The notes below the pieces were generated by a model. It saw only the letters and a list, made by a program, of their open reading frames with translations, ran no database searches and had not been told where the DNA came from. A DNA stretch of 64,000 bases, from NCBI GenBank assembly GCA_013339895.1, contig JABACO010000005.1:11705509-11769508 (forward strand). Reading direction: 5' to 3'. This DNA is from Ephydatia muelleri. Its lineage: Eukaryota > Porifera > Demospongiae > Spongillida > Spongillidae. Each line of letters opens with the position of its first letter. Position 1 is the stretch's first letter. The translations under genes were made by a program, and so were the position numbers. This document shows positions 22,602 to 33,304 of this stretch, in pieces.

Positions 22602-24364
22602 ATGCCGGTTACTATTAAAGTCGGGGATAAAGTAGAAGGAAAGAGTAAGAAGCTTAGTGGTAAGAAGGGAATCATTACAAAGATCACTAAGGAGAGCCAC
22701 GCACGCAAGTTCACAATAGATTAGGACACAGGAGGTACCAGCATTGAATCAGCTCGAGGCATAAGTAAAACGGGTGGCGGTACACCTCCGTGCAAGAAAC
22801 AAAAACGTACTCCTCTGAGTCTTTTGGTTGTTGAAAGTGAAGAGAGACCTGGCAGTGACAGTGATACGGATGATGATAGTACCAGTGAGGCAGAAGAAGA
22901 AAGGGAGGACAGTCTGCAAAGAGAAGATAGATATCAATTGCAAGACGTGGAAGAAGGATATTGGAATGCTCATGGCAGAGAATGGGTAGAAATTGACCAC
23001 CTTAGTGTTGACCCTGCAGTAAATGCCTACACAGGGATTACTGAACTGAAGTGGGGAACTACTCTTGAAAGGTGTTGAGAAGAGAATGGAGTATTACTTC
23101 TACCTCATGTTTCCTATGGACTCCATTCCATCTATCTTGGAGTATACTAATATCAACCTCCTAACTAAAAAGAAAGCACCTTTGACAAAAGGAGAGATTA
23201 TAAAGTGGCTTGGTATTAGATTGGCAATGGCTGTTGAACCAAGGAGGGGACCACTTCCAACATATTAGAAATCAGAGAGTGATGTTGGTGTAGTTTCAAC
23301 TGCTGCCAACTATGAGGGTCGCTTTGGCATGAAGCTGTCACGGTTCACCGATATCAGTTCCTGTCTTCAACTGGCCCAAGAACCAAAACCACAACCTGTG
23401 AAGGTATGTGTTTTTTGCCCATTTGAAATTGATGTAATATTAATATTCCCAACATGCAGGATCCTTGGTGGCCAATTAGATCCTTCATCTTGTCTTTCAA
23501 TGAGCGTCGTGTGAAACATGTCAAACCTGGTCACACAATTGTTTGCATGAGTGCCTGGAAGGGAAGTGATGGTAAGTACAAGACAAATGGTTGTCCTCAT
23601 AAAACAAAAATTGTTCGTAAGCCAGAAGGAGTTGGATGTGAGCTAAAGTCAGCAGCAGATGGGATGTCAGGAATTATCCTGCAACTTGAATTGATGGAAG
23701 GAAGTGAAGCTCAATCCAAAAAACCAGGCCATGCTGAATATGGAGAAGGTACATCACAGTTACTGAGGTTGTGTGCTCCTTGGAGGGGGACTGCTCGTAC
23801 TATCATAGCTGACAGTGCATTTTCGTCAGTCAAATCTCTACTTGCACTATTAGATCAAGGTTTGTACTTCATGGGAATGGTCAAAACTGCTACAAAAGAG
23901 TACCCAAAGAAGCAGCTCCTCCAATGGGCTTCAGGCAATGGAACTGTTCCTACGCCAAATCGAGGTAGTCACAAGCTACTTCAATCAATTGCCCCAGATG
24001 GTAGCAAAATAATTGCATGTGTTTGGGTTGATAAAAAGCCCAAAACTATAATATGCAACTGATATACTGGACACCCTGGAATACCATCAGAGCGATTACG
24101 CCACAGAATTGATGTAGTTGATGGCATACCAACCACGGTGCAGTACACAAAAATGATACCAAGACCACTTATAGTGGAGAAGTTCTTTGGGTTTTTTTCA
24201 TCAATTGATGTGCATGATCATTACAGACAAGGCTCACTTGCAATCAAAAGAGAGTGGATAACTCATAGATGGTGGCACAGAACATTTGGGACCATCTTTG
24301 GTATATGTGTTGTTGATGCTTACTTAGCTTACAGGTATGAATCCGACAAAGATTTCCTTGCAAG
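22602..24364 (+). pseudogene. PiggyBac-like transposase, 5' and central part (copy 2)
   Basis: More complete than copy 1. It reads MPVTIKVGDKV, an acidic domain, EYYFYLMFPMDSIPSI, then PLTKGEIIKWLGIRLAM. It continues with LSRFTDISSCLQLAQ, an intron (about 23404-23459), DPWWPIRSFILSFN and TIVCMSAWKG. Next come TIIADSAFSS, SSIDVHDHYRQG and HRWWHRTFG. Nonsense changes: TGG to TAG after FTID (about 22722) and after PLPTY (about 23266), and CGA to TGA after TIICN (24060). There is a frameshift near 23065. The Asp-Glu-Cys expected between TIVC and MSAWKG is missing, so the first catalytic Asp is gone. The 3' end continues at 29740. Confidence 0.85.
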
Positions 24365-24548
24365 TGTAGTGCTATTGCCGAGTGAGTCTTATAGCAAATC
24401 ACGGCAATTGTATAATTATCAGCAGACTGCTATAAAAGGGCAGTCATAGGGTTTATATACATTTACCAGCGCATGCGTAGGGCTGCACAGCTGAACACCC
24501 ACGCATACGTAGATACACCAAAAATATATGTCCAATAGCATCGCTACA
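24365..24548 (-). repeat. Ty3/gypsy 3' LTR (element orientation minus)
   Basis: 184 bp, TG...CA, with one mismatch to the partner LTR (T versus C near 24429). Preceded by CAAG (24361-24364), the target duplication. On the element strand a purine-rich AAAAGGAGATAG (24560-24549) abuts it, a plausible polypurine tract. Confidence 0.93.
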
Positions 24549-24588
24549 CTATCTCCTTTTGCAAAGAGGCACTCTCATCACCGAAACT

Positions 24589-27500
24589 TCACCAACCAGA
24601 ATACCAGCCATAACGGGAGGGGGCGTGACGTGTCCGTTTTGGGTAGCGGTCTTGTGCAGGGGGCGATTGGCGTATCCGTTTCTGAGGTCTCGACATCGGG
24701 CTCTTTGTTGTCACGGTCTCTGACTGAGAAACTGTGCCATCAGAATTGATACCAGATGGTGTGCTGTTTAGAAGTCCCGCGTCACCTGGTGCAGTATTTG
24801 TCTGTCCATCAGTAGCAGGGGTCTGTTCAGTGGGCGTGTCGACTGCCGGCTCCTGCAAGGTACCAGGTTGGTCCGCCTTACGAGTCACATTTGTCTCTGT
24901 GGAATCCACCATGACGTCATGATCATCATCTTCAAAGAACTGAAGATCACTCCCAGGAAACTGAACAGGCTGCTCATTCGCATCAGAATTGTGCAAATCC
25001 TCCCCCACTGGTTTCATCCGTATGTCGGCTGGGCAAGGCTTCAACCGATCGAAGTGTACTACGACTCTCTTTCGTGAGCCAGGGCGTTTATCTTGGATCC
25101 TATACACAACAGACGATAGCTTTTTAATGATTTTAAATGGGCCAGTCCACGGGCAGTGTAGCTTTCGTGATCTCCCCCTCGGCACCACCGGGTTGTTTAG
25201 CCACACCAAATCTCCAACCTCGTACTCTTGACCGTGCACTCTTCTGTTGTACAGTTCTTCTGATCTCATTGCTGTTGCATGCATGTGTTTTCGGGCCTTC
25301 GTATAAGCACTTTCCAGTGTATCTTTTAATGTCTTTACATACTGATGAGGTAGCACGGGTTCTGTTGGACAAGAGCCATACATAATATCCACAGGAAGTC
25401 TTGCAAGGCGACCGAACATTAAGTAGAACGGTGTATAACCTGTGGACGGTTGAACAGATGTATTGTAGGCCATACAGACCTTCCTGAGGTGCTGTTCCCA
25501 ATTGCTAGGGTCTTCCTCTACAGTACTAGCAAGCATGGCCAGCATTGTGCGATTAAATCGTTCAACAAGTCCGTCCGATTGGGGGTGGTAGGGTGTAGTG
25601 CGTGTTTTGTCGATCTGCAGCAAACGACACACTTCCTGCATCACGTTGGCCTCAAACTGCCTCCCCTGGTCCGAGTGCAGCTGTTCTGGAACTGAAAACC
25701 TGCAAAAGAACTCATCGACCAGTTTATTTGCCACGGTCACCGCCTCTTGATTGGGGATCGCGTAAGCCTCGACCCATCTGGTAAAATAATCAGACGCCAC
25801 CAGGATGTAAGTGTTTTCAGTTTTAGAAGGGGTCAATGGTCCAACAATATCGACCGCAACCAGCTGCAACGGGTACCCTGCTGTCACACTCTGAAGCGGG
25901 GCTCTGCTCTTGCGAGAGGGATTCTTTCTTGCTGCACAAGTTGGACACGTCTTGCACCATTCCACAGCATCTTCCGAATATCCGGGCCAGTAGAACCTCT
26001 CACGCAATCGATTCAGGGTTTTTGCTTCTCCCAGATGCCCACCAAATGCCCCTTCGTGCAGCTGTTTCAATATCTGGCACCTGGCTGCCTTCGGAACCAC
26101 TACTTGTACGTTAGAGTTTCCTTCATCTTCATGATACCTGTACAGAATTCCATTCTTGAACAACAACTGTTCCCACTGTTGTACGAGCTGGTTAAATTCC
26201 CTGCTTTTACCCTTGCAGAAACTGGTATCAGGTACTTTTCTCGAAATCACCGACTGAAGAATAGGTCCAACGTCTTCGTCAGCACCCTGGAGCTCTCGTA
26301 TATTGCTGAGCGGCTCTTTGCTGGCCTGGACGGTACAGGCTTTGGCACCGTCGCTGCAAGAAAACTGGGAGGGAGGCTTTATCTTTGGAGGACATTCACT
26401 CTTGTCTGCGTTTTGCAGGCGAGATAAGGCATCTGCATTTTGGTGGCACTTTCCCCTCCGATGCACCACTTCGACGTCGAATTCTTGGATTTGTTCCAGC
26501 CATCGCGCCAGTTGCCCCTCAGGCTCCTTCATGCTGTAAATCCACTGTAGAGAGCTGTGATCTGTTCGAAGTATAAAATGGTGGCCTAACAGGTAAGGCC
26601 TGAAATGTCTCATAAAGGTAACCACTGCCAATAATTCTTTCCTGGTTACGCAGTACTTTCGTTCAGCCTTACTGAGCGTGCGACTAGCATATGCCACCAC
26701 CCTCTCCAAGCCGTCGTGTTCTTGCGATAAGACTGCTCCAATTCCGGTCTCACAAGCATCTGTATCAAGGAGAAAAGTTTTACTGAAATCTGGAAATGCG
26801 AGAATGGGAGCAGCAACCAGCCTAGATCTCAGTTCCTGAAAGGAAATAGAACACTCTTTCGACCAATCGAACTCACGTCCTCGTTCAGTGAGCTGGTAAA
26901 GGGGCTTTGCAATGGTAGCAAAACTCTGGATGTAATTTCTATAATATCCTACCAGACCCAGGAACTGCTGAACGTCGCGTCCCGAGGTAGGAACAGGCCA
27001 CTTCGACACAGCGTTAACCTTCTCAGGATCGGTGTGAATTCCATCTCTCGTAACGACATGACCAAGATACACAACTTTATCCTGGAACAGTGAACATTTT
27101 GAAGGCTTTAGCTTCAGTCCTGCCCGACGCAGTCTCTCTAACACAAGTTTCAGGTTTTGAAGATGACGCTCGAAGGTTTTTCCCATGATGACTATATCGT
27201 CAATGTAGACGAGACAGCGTTCCCACTGGATACCAGAGAGCACCAGGTCCATCAACCTTTGGAACACTGCAGGGGCATTACACAATCCAAAAGGCATAAC
27301 TTTAAATTCAAAAAGTCCCTCCCTGGTACAGAATGCAGTTTTGTGCCTATCTTTCTCTTCTACCTCCACCTGCCAGTAGCCGCATAGGAGATCCAAAGTG
27401 GAGAACCACTTTGACCCACTCAATGCTTCCAAGGTATCGTCCACTCTTGGAAGGGGGTAGGCATCTTTCCGGGTGACAGAATTTAACTTGCGGTAGTCAA

Positions 27501-28654
27501 TGCAGAACCGGAGAGATCCATCCTTTTTCGGGACTAGAATTATTGGAGATGCCCAGGGACTTGACGATGGTTGGATGATATCCTTCTGGAGCATATCATC
27601 GATCATCTTTTTTGCTTGCTCCCTCCGAAATGGTGGAACCCTTCTGCACTGCTGCCGAATGGGGTGACTGGTACCTGTATCGATGGAATGCTTAACAACA
27701 CCTGTGCGACCCATATCGTCACTGCTCTCAGCAAATACATCTGCAAATTCTACTAGCAACTCATACAACCGATGTTTCTCTTCAGATGTCAAGTCACCAG
27801 CACTTCTATCAGCCATATCATGCAGCAAACCACGCTTACATGAAGAGACTTCAAATTCTGCTGGTACATTGCTATCTTCCCTTACTGGTGCCACCATCAT
27901 TTCATCAAATGGTATAGCTGTGGCCACATTTGTTCCCTTGTGGATGACTGCCTCTGTTGGTAGGGGGTTGATGATAAGTATGGGTACTTGCCCACCTGGC
28001 AATGAGGTCACCAGGGCTCCAGCCACCAGGATTGGAAGGTCGAACCGTGAACCTTCAACCAACCATACACCTGTTCCATCAGTTGATGAAACAGTAGCTG
28101 TGGTTTGAATCTCACTGAAGGGCGGAATTGCCAAAGTTTCCACCAAGGCTACCCGCTGTAGTTCACTGCGTCTGTCAGTGTGATCTGAGACCTTCCCTGG
28201 CACCTTTTCCAGTGGTACTGTCACATTTCTGAATTGGAGGATATTCTTAGGCAAATCAATAACACCTTCAAACTTCCTCAGAAAATCTAATCCAATAATA
28301 CAATCTACACCCAGTGCATCAACAACAACAAAATCAGACACAAAGGTTGTACCAGCAATGTCTAGGTGCAAGGTTGTTACCCCACACACTGAAACTGGGC
28401 TACCTTCAACACCAACCAGCTTGTGTCCATCCCAAGGTGACAGGCTACAGCCGTGTTCTCCTTCCAATTGACACCACACTGTCCTCTTAAACAAACTCAC
28501 TGTGGCGCCAGTGTCTATCATACATTGAACTGTCTTGTTTCTAACAAAAGCTGTTATACAAGGTGATGATGCAGGGTTAATTGCCAAACTACAATGGACC
28601 ATTGTATTTTGTCCCTCATGCACTTGGTCCCTAGTGGTGAGGGGTTCTAGTTTC
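24589..28654 (-). CDS. pol: Ty3/gypsy Pol polyprotein (PR-RT-RNase H-IN)
   Basis: Open without interruption from the gag overlap to the stop at 24589. Numbering from the GTG codon at 28623, the aspartic protease motif DTGA is at 37-40 and the GLDFL flap-side element near 121. The reverse transcriptase has YIDD at 473-476 and the upstream MPFGLCNAP. RNase H runs about 617-745 (DTDACETGIGAVL, DHSSLQW, NADALSR). The integrase has a zinc-binding H856/H863/C893/C896 and the triad D925, D985 and E1021 (VAVDIVGPL, LHSDQGRQF, GLVERFNR). It is followed by a GPF-type module (WTGPFKI) and a hydrophilic tail rich in Thr/Pro. It is in the -1 frame relative to gag and has no ATG near its start, so expression by frameshifting from gag is expected. 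All catalytic residues I could check are present. Confidence 0.95.
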
Positions 28655-29537
28655 CCTGCTGCTTCGAGCGGTTGCCCTCAGCAGCAGTGCAGTTTCTTGC
28701 AATATGACCAACTTGCCCGCATTTGTAGCATACAATTCGCTTACCACGACCCTCAACTCCAGTACCAGTCGTCCGCATTGGTCTCCGAGTCGCAGCCGCA
28801 TCTCCGAAGGAAGATTCCAGCCTCTCCAGCCGTGCTGACAATGTTTTCAGCATTTCTAAGACCGTGTCCTGGCCGCTGCTGGTTGACAACGTAGCAGCAA
28901 TACTCTGGGCCCCTACTTCTTCTGCAACCGTTGCAGCGTTCACTTCTTGTCTCACTCCCGGGCGGAGATACGACTGTATCTCCAGCGTTGCGGTGACTGC
29001 TTCATCAACAGTCTTCGGCTCTCTCTGTCTAACAGCAAATGCAACCTGGGGGTTATCAAGCTCACCGAGGTATCTTTCTAGAGCAAGCAATTCTTTCGCT
29101 TTTTCATCCAGCTCTGGTAAAGCTTTCTCCGCTAGGACTCGCAGCTCGTCCGCGAAATCGCTCCAAGATTCGTCTCGCTTGCGCCTCCTGGCCTGAAATT
29201 CAACAAAATACAATTTCCGCTTACTGTCTGGCTCAAAACGTTTTTGGAGCGCTTCCTTGGCTGCTTCGTAGTTCTGTTTGGTTTCAGGGGAAAGTCGCTT
29301 CCACGCAGTCTGCGCTTTCCCGGTTAGCCGCACTGGCAACCACAGCCGCTTCTTTTCGCTATCCCATCCATTTACCAGAGCAGCAGCTTCAAAATGGTCT
29401 ATCCACTCTGCCCAATTTGATAGACCTGAGAACGAATCTGGCGACACGAGAGGGCGACTAGCGCCAGCTAATTCGCTCCGGAAGACAGGCTGCGTTGGCT
29501 GAGCAGCCGCTTCGCCCTCTTCGCCCGGTTCCGACAT
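28647..29537 (-). CDS. gag: Ty3/gypsy Gag with CCHC zinc knuckle
   Basis: 296 residues starting ATG at 29537, only 18 bases after the 5' LTR. The middle carries a capsid-like retrotransposon gag domain (WAEWIDHFEAAALVNGW, AWKRLSPETKQNYEAAKEAL, DESWSDFADELRVLAEKA). The C-terminus has one knuckle C-X2-C-X4-H-X4-C at 270-283 (CYKCGQVGHIARNC). It packages element RNA into particles. The reading frame is intact. The last two sense codons before TAG form part of a slippery heptamer (see the separate entry). Confidence 0.93.
   Translation of the reverse strand: MSEPGEEGEAAAQPTQPVFRSELAGASRPLVSPDSFSGLSNWAEWIDHFEAAALVNGWDSEKKRLWLPVRLTGKAQTAWKRLSPETKQNYEAAKEALQKRFEPDSKRKLYFVEFQARRRKRDESWSDFADELRVLAEKALPELDEKAKELLALERYLGELDNPQVAFAVRQREPKTVDEAVTATLEIQSYLRPGVRQEVNAATVAEEVGAQSIAATLSTSSGQDTVLEMLKTLSARLERLESSFGDAAATRRPMRTTGTGVEGRGKRIVCYKCGQVGHIARNCTAAEGNRSKQQGN
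28650..28656 (-). promoter_or_regulatory. -1 ribosomal frameshift heptamer GGGAAAC at the end of gag
   Basis: On the minus strand the gag frame reads CAG GGA AAC TAG. The string G GGA AAC has the X XXY YYZ form required for simultaneous slippage, directly before the gag stop. Slipping back one base gives GGG AAA CTA GAA CCC, which is the pol frame and stays open. No downstream pseudoknot was evaluated. Confidence 0.85.
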
Positions 29538-29553
29538 CCTGCCGTCTACGCCA
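29538..29553 (-). promoter_or_regulatory. Putative primer binding site
   Basis: Two bases after the 5' LTR the minus strand reads TGGCGTAGACGGCAGG. A TGG start complementary to a tRNA CCA end is usual for LTR elements. The tRNA was not identified. Confidence 0.5.
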
Positions 29554-29555
29554 CG

Positions 29556-29739
29556 TGTAGTGCTATTGCCGAGTGAGTCTTATAGCAAATCACGGCAATT
29601 GTATAATTATCAGCAGACCGCTATAAAAGGGCAGTCATAGGGTTTATATACATTTACCAGCGCATGCGTAGGGCTGCACAGCTGAACACCCACGCATACG
29701 TAGATACACCAAAAATATATGTCCAATAGCATCGCTACA
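29556..29739 (-). repeat. Ty3/gypsy 5' LTR (element orientation minus)
   Basis: 184 bp, TG...CA, one mismatch to the other LTR. Followed on the plus side by CAAG (29740-29743), the target duplication. Promoter and polyadenylation signals are expected here, but none was assigned to a base. Confidence 0.93.
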
Positions 29740-30327
29740 CAAGCACTGACGTGGTAGACTTTACAACATTCATGGATCTGCTGGCACATCAGCTCATCCA
29801 CAACATCTATGTACCATCCAGTGCAACATTACGAAGGCGCAGTGATGATAGTGCATCTGTCTCTGTGGCACATGTAGAGGTACAATAAATGACATATTGT
29901 TATTGCTTTCATTTTTATCTGTGCATAATATTTTCACATTGTAGGATCAAGTGCAGCACAAACTACGGAGCCTTACAGAGCTTCCTATGTACAAGGAAAA
30001 TATAATGAATGGAAAGTACCCACAGCGTATTCAAGTACTGCAAAATGAAGACCACATTCTATTGTGTTGGATGCAGTGATCTGGAGAATGACTATTTGGT
30101 TTCATACTGTGGCTTTGGCCACTTCCAGAGATTGCTATATTCAGCATCTCACAGAAATGGGTTTTTAAAACTAATTGATTCACTTATTTTGGTACACTTT
30201 ATTATTGCTGTCTACGTACATCATGATATCAGTGCATTATATCAGTTCAAACGGATATCATTGTCACAACTATTTTGTGTTTTGATATCTTGGTTTGAAT
30301 TTGTCATAACCATCCTTTACAAACTCT
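29740..30327 (+). pseudogene. PiggyBac-like transposase, 3' part (copy 2)
   Basis: Continues the frame broken by the gypsy insertion: TDVVDFTTFMDLLAHQLIHN, then an intron (about 29882-29943) and the C-terminal exon. The cysteine-rich finger is complete in content here (CKMKTTFYCVGC), but a 2-base loss upstream (CGTATTCAAG for CGTATCTGCAAG) shifts the frame. Confidence 0.75.
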
Positions 30328-31600
30328 GACATTTTTTAACTTACACAGCTTTAAAATTCATACTTCAATAAAGCAACGTAAAAATGAAATGATTTTAAAT
30401 TATTGTTATGTAACTTTAATAATAGAATATATGATTGAGTTTGCTTGATTGTAAATTTAAATCATTATACAAAACTTCCTATCTTTTGCACTATTCATAT
30501 GCCGTAACATATTAATGTAAGAAGGTTAGATGCAAATGATCAATACTGTTTGTAACTCTATACTACAATGCTTAGGGACAATTACATGCAATCACGCAAA
30601 ACACAAGAATAGTAATCTAAAAATAAATTTTTCTTTTAAAAATTAGTGCACAGTTAGGATTAAAACACAACTTCAACCAAAGCCTGTAGGTGATAAAACT
30701 ACAAAATGGTCAAAGAAGACTAAAATTGATGTTTTATGCATCCTGTAGGCACTGAAAACTGCAAAGTGATAAATATTCAATTTGCGTATGTGACAGCAAT
30801 GAAACGTACAAATGCATTCTTAAAGTTTGGGCAGCTTTCTAGATGGCTGAAATCATTCCATGCTATAGAAAGAGTGCAGCAGTGCTGAAACAAAAAGCCT
30901 ATAAATAATAATTTATTTATTTGTTCTTGCAATAATTGTTATAAACGGAAGTACTCAATATCCTGAATTCAGGATTATACCGATCCTGAATTCAGGATCG
31001 TTTTACGTATAGATTAAAGATTAAGTGAGTAATTGGTTGAGTAATTGGTCGAAATAATCCTTTCAGCAATTTATGGATTACCAAAATGAGGAATATCACT
31101 GGCAAATACTTGGCATACTGCATGTTTTAAAGTTCATTCTTCAACAATCAGTATAAGAGCAAATTTTCAGGGTTGCAATACAAACCACTGAATGATAGAC
31201 GTCAAACTCACGATCATATCAACAGGAGGAAGACAACCACAATGCTCCATGAGATATTTATGCTTACAACGAACATGTTTGATTTAGCAAGATGATTAGT
31301 AGGTCGTTCAATAAATATTTCAAACCAATCAATTGATGCTACACATCTGGGACAAAGCATGCTTTCGAAACATTGTTTTTAACAAAAGGTAAGTATCTGG
31401 CCAAATAATTAAGGATTTCGACTTGTCATAGGAAGTTGCAATTATACTGAAGAAAAGACACACGCCTGTTGACATAAATACAAGACCTTGTATATATGCA
31501 TCCATCTTTGCTTGCACAACTGCAAATATATTTTGAGAGCCTGCATGATGTAGTACTCATGTGAGGTATCAAGGGATGATAGGTTTAAAACGTTATATCT

Positions 31601-33069
31601 TTAACCAATAATTGCCGGATGTAAGGTACCTTACGAATGTAAGGTATACCTTATGGCGATGTTCAACGTTTTGAATGACATGTAGCTGTACAATAAACTT
31701 TTAATGGCGTCAATGGTGTGCCAGGGTGTAGGCTCAATCCACCGTGCAAAGCCGTATCACTTGCTATTGGCATTCCGTTGATCCACGCTGTACTAACAAA
31801 ACCGGGATTAAAAGTACCGTGAACGAACTGATGCTCGCGTACGATACTGCCTGCGTGGAAAACGACCCATATCAAAGGTACCGTAGTGGCACAACCCACA
31901 AAAAGAAAGTTCAGAGTTCAGTGGACTATTGGGGAGAAATTGTGGACAGCAGGGCATGGAGCAGCGTTTTTCAAAGACCAGCAGCCTGTCAGTTTGGTGA
32001 TTCCTCCTCCACCTCTACCCAATGTCGCTACTCAGAATGCCCGGCCAGCCCTGGACAACGAGGATTTTGGTAGAGAAAAGGACATAGAAGAGCTACAGAA
32101 TGAGGATGAAGCAGATGAATTAATGTTAAGTGGAGAACAGCACGTTGTACAGATCTCGCCAGATGTCAACCCTTTGGAGCCGCATGGGCAGAAATGGGAG
32201 GTGCTCGATGCTGGAATTCCAGTTTGCCAGCGAGCTGCAGCAGGACTGGGCATGAATGATTTGCGCATCAAATGGTCCAATCAACCATATTCAGTTGAAG
32301 ACTGCTTCAACATCATGCATGTTTCCCCACGACTACTTTAACCATGTCATAGATCTGACAAATGCAAACCTCCCAGTCAGTATCAGGAATTTCACAAAGC
32401 ACGAATTCATGCAATGTGTCGGAGAGCTATTCACTACTGCCTTAGTCAATCCAGGTAACATTATGAATCTCTGGAACACGCAAGAAAGTAGGCTATATAG
32501 TTCCACCATTCCATCTGAAAGAGCGATTTGGGTTGAGACGTGATCGCTTTCAGGACTGGAAGGCCTACCTAAGTCTGGGCAGAACTGTGGAAATGTCACT
32601 GCGCACCAGATTTGAAGAGTACACAGTAATCGTTTTACAAGCCATTTGGCATACACGTATTCTCCCAACTATGTTGTTTTTGTTTCACTTGATTTGATGA
32701 ACTTGATTTGTGTGTACTTAACCACTATTCATAACCACATCGCGTTTGTGAACCAGTAAGAATGATGTATCAATGGTGAAATGGAACATTTTCATATGAT
32801 TTACTATATGTGATGCACAGTTATAATCATTTATGTGTTAAAACGATGAGAAATGTTGATAAAAAAAATTAGGATTATCTCAATTATAGCAAAGGCACGT
32901 TTGCATTATTCATTATTTCAATCAGAAGTTGATACATATGTAACTTGAGAAACCTGTGGAATAGCATTGCAAAACCTTTCAAACATGAGTTAACTCTTAT
33001 TGCCTATTGTAAGGTATACATGACGTTTTTGTAAGGTATACCTTACAATATTTTAGGCAATTAGGTTAA
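31601..33069 (+). mobile_element. Small PiggyBac-like element, unit 3 copy
   Basis: TTAA at 31601-31604 and 33066-33069. It matches the unit 1 copy but lacks about 0.17 kb around 32570, where GGCCTACCT joins AAGTCTGGG. Same N-terminal transposase-like segments, same missing catalytic core and same GTAAGGTATACCTTAC palindromes. Confidence 0.72.
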
Positions 33070-33304
33070 AAGGCAATTGAAGTGACATCATGTAGAATAA
33101 CGTGATTCTAAATAGCAAGATTAAAACCTGAAAATAATTAACATTACAAAATTAATAACAGAATTTGTATGGTCGAACATAATATACACTGTGATATAAA
33201 TAATTCTCTTTTAAAAACCAGTTGGGCCCTGAGAATTGTTAGAAGCAAAACCTCCATGTGGGTAATGTCTTGACCCCCATAAGTTTAACAGAATATTGAC
33301 AGCA

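Larger units (their letters stand above)
24365..29739 (-). mobile_element. Full-length Ty3/gypsy LTR retrotransposon
   Basis: 5375 bp with 184-bp LTRs differing at one position and a 4-bp CAAG target duplication (24361-24364, 29740-29743). The unoccupied site reads TTGCAAGCACTG in PiggyBac copy 1. The order on the minus strand is LTR, gag, pol (protease, RT, RNase H, integrase), LTR. Gag and pol are open, so it may be a recently active copy. There is no envelope-like reading frame and no recognisable chromodomain. Confidence 0.95.
22363..31024 (+). mobile_element. PiggyBac-like DNA transposon, copy 2, interrupted by a gypsy element
   Basis: TTAA at 22363-22366 and 31021-31024 with the same TTAATCTTTAATCTAT ends and hairpins as copy 1. 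It sits at the same spacer position as copy 1, so the two were copied with the unit. It lacks the CACTA-like MITE and the internal inversion of copy 1. A Ty3/gypsy element occupies 24365-29739; the remainder resumes at 29740. Confidence 0.9.

Noticed and set aside
24589..28623. Plus-strand frames within the gypsy element (for example 25747-26427).
   Set aside because: Shadows of the pol gene on the opposite strand with no domain resemblance.
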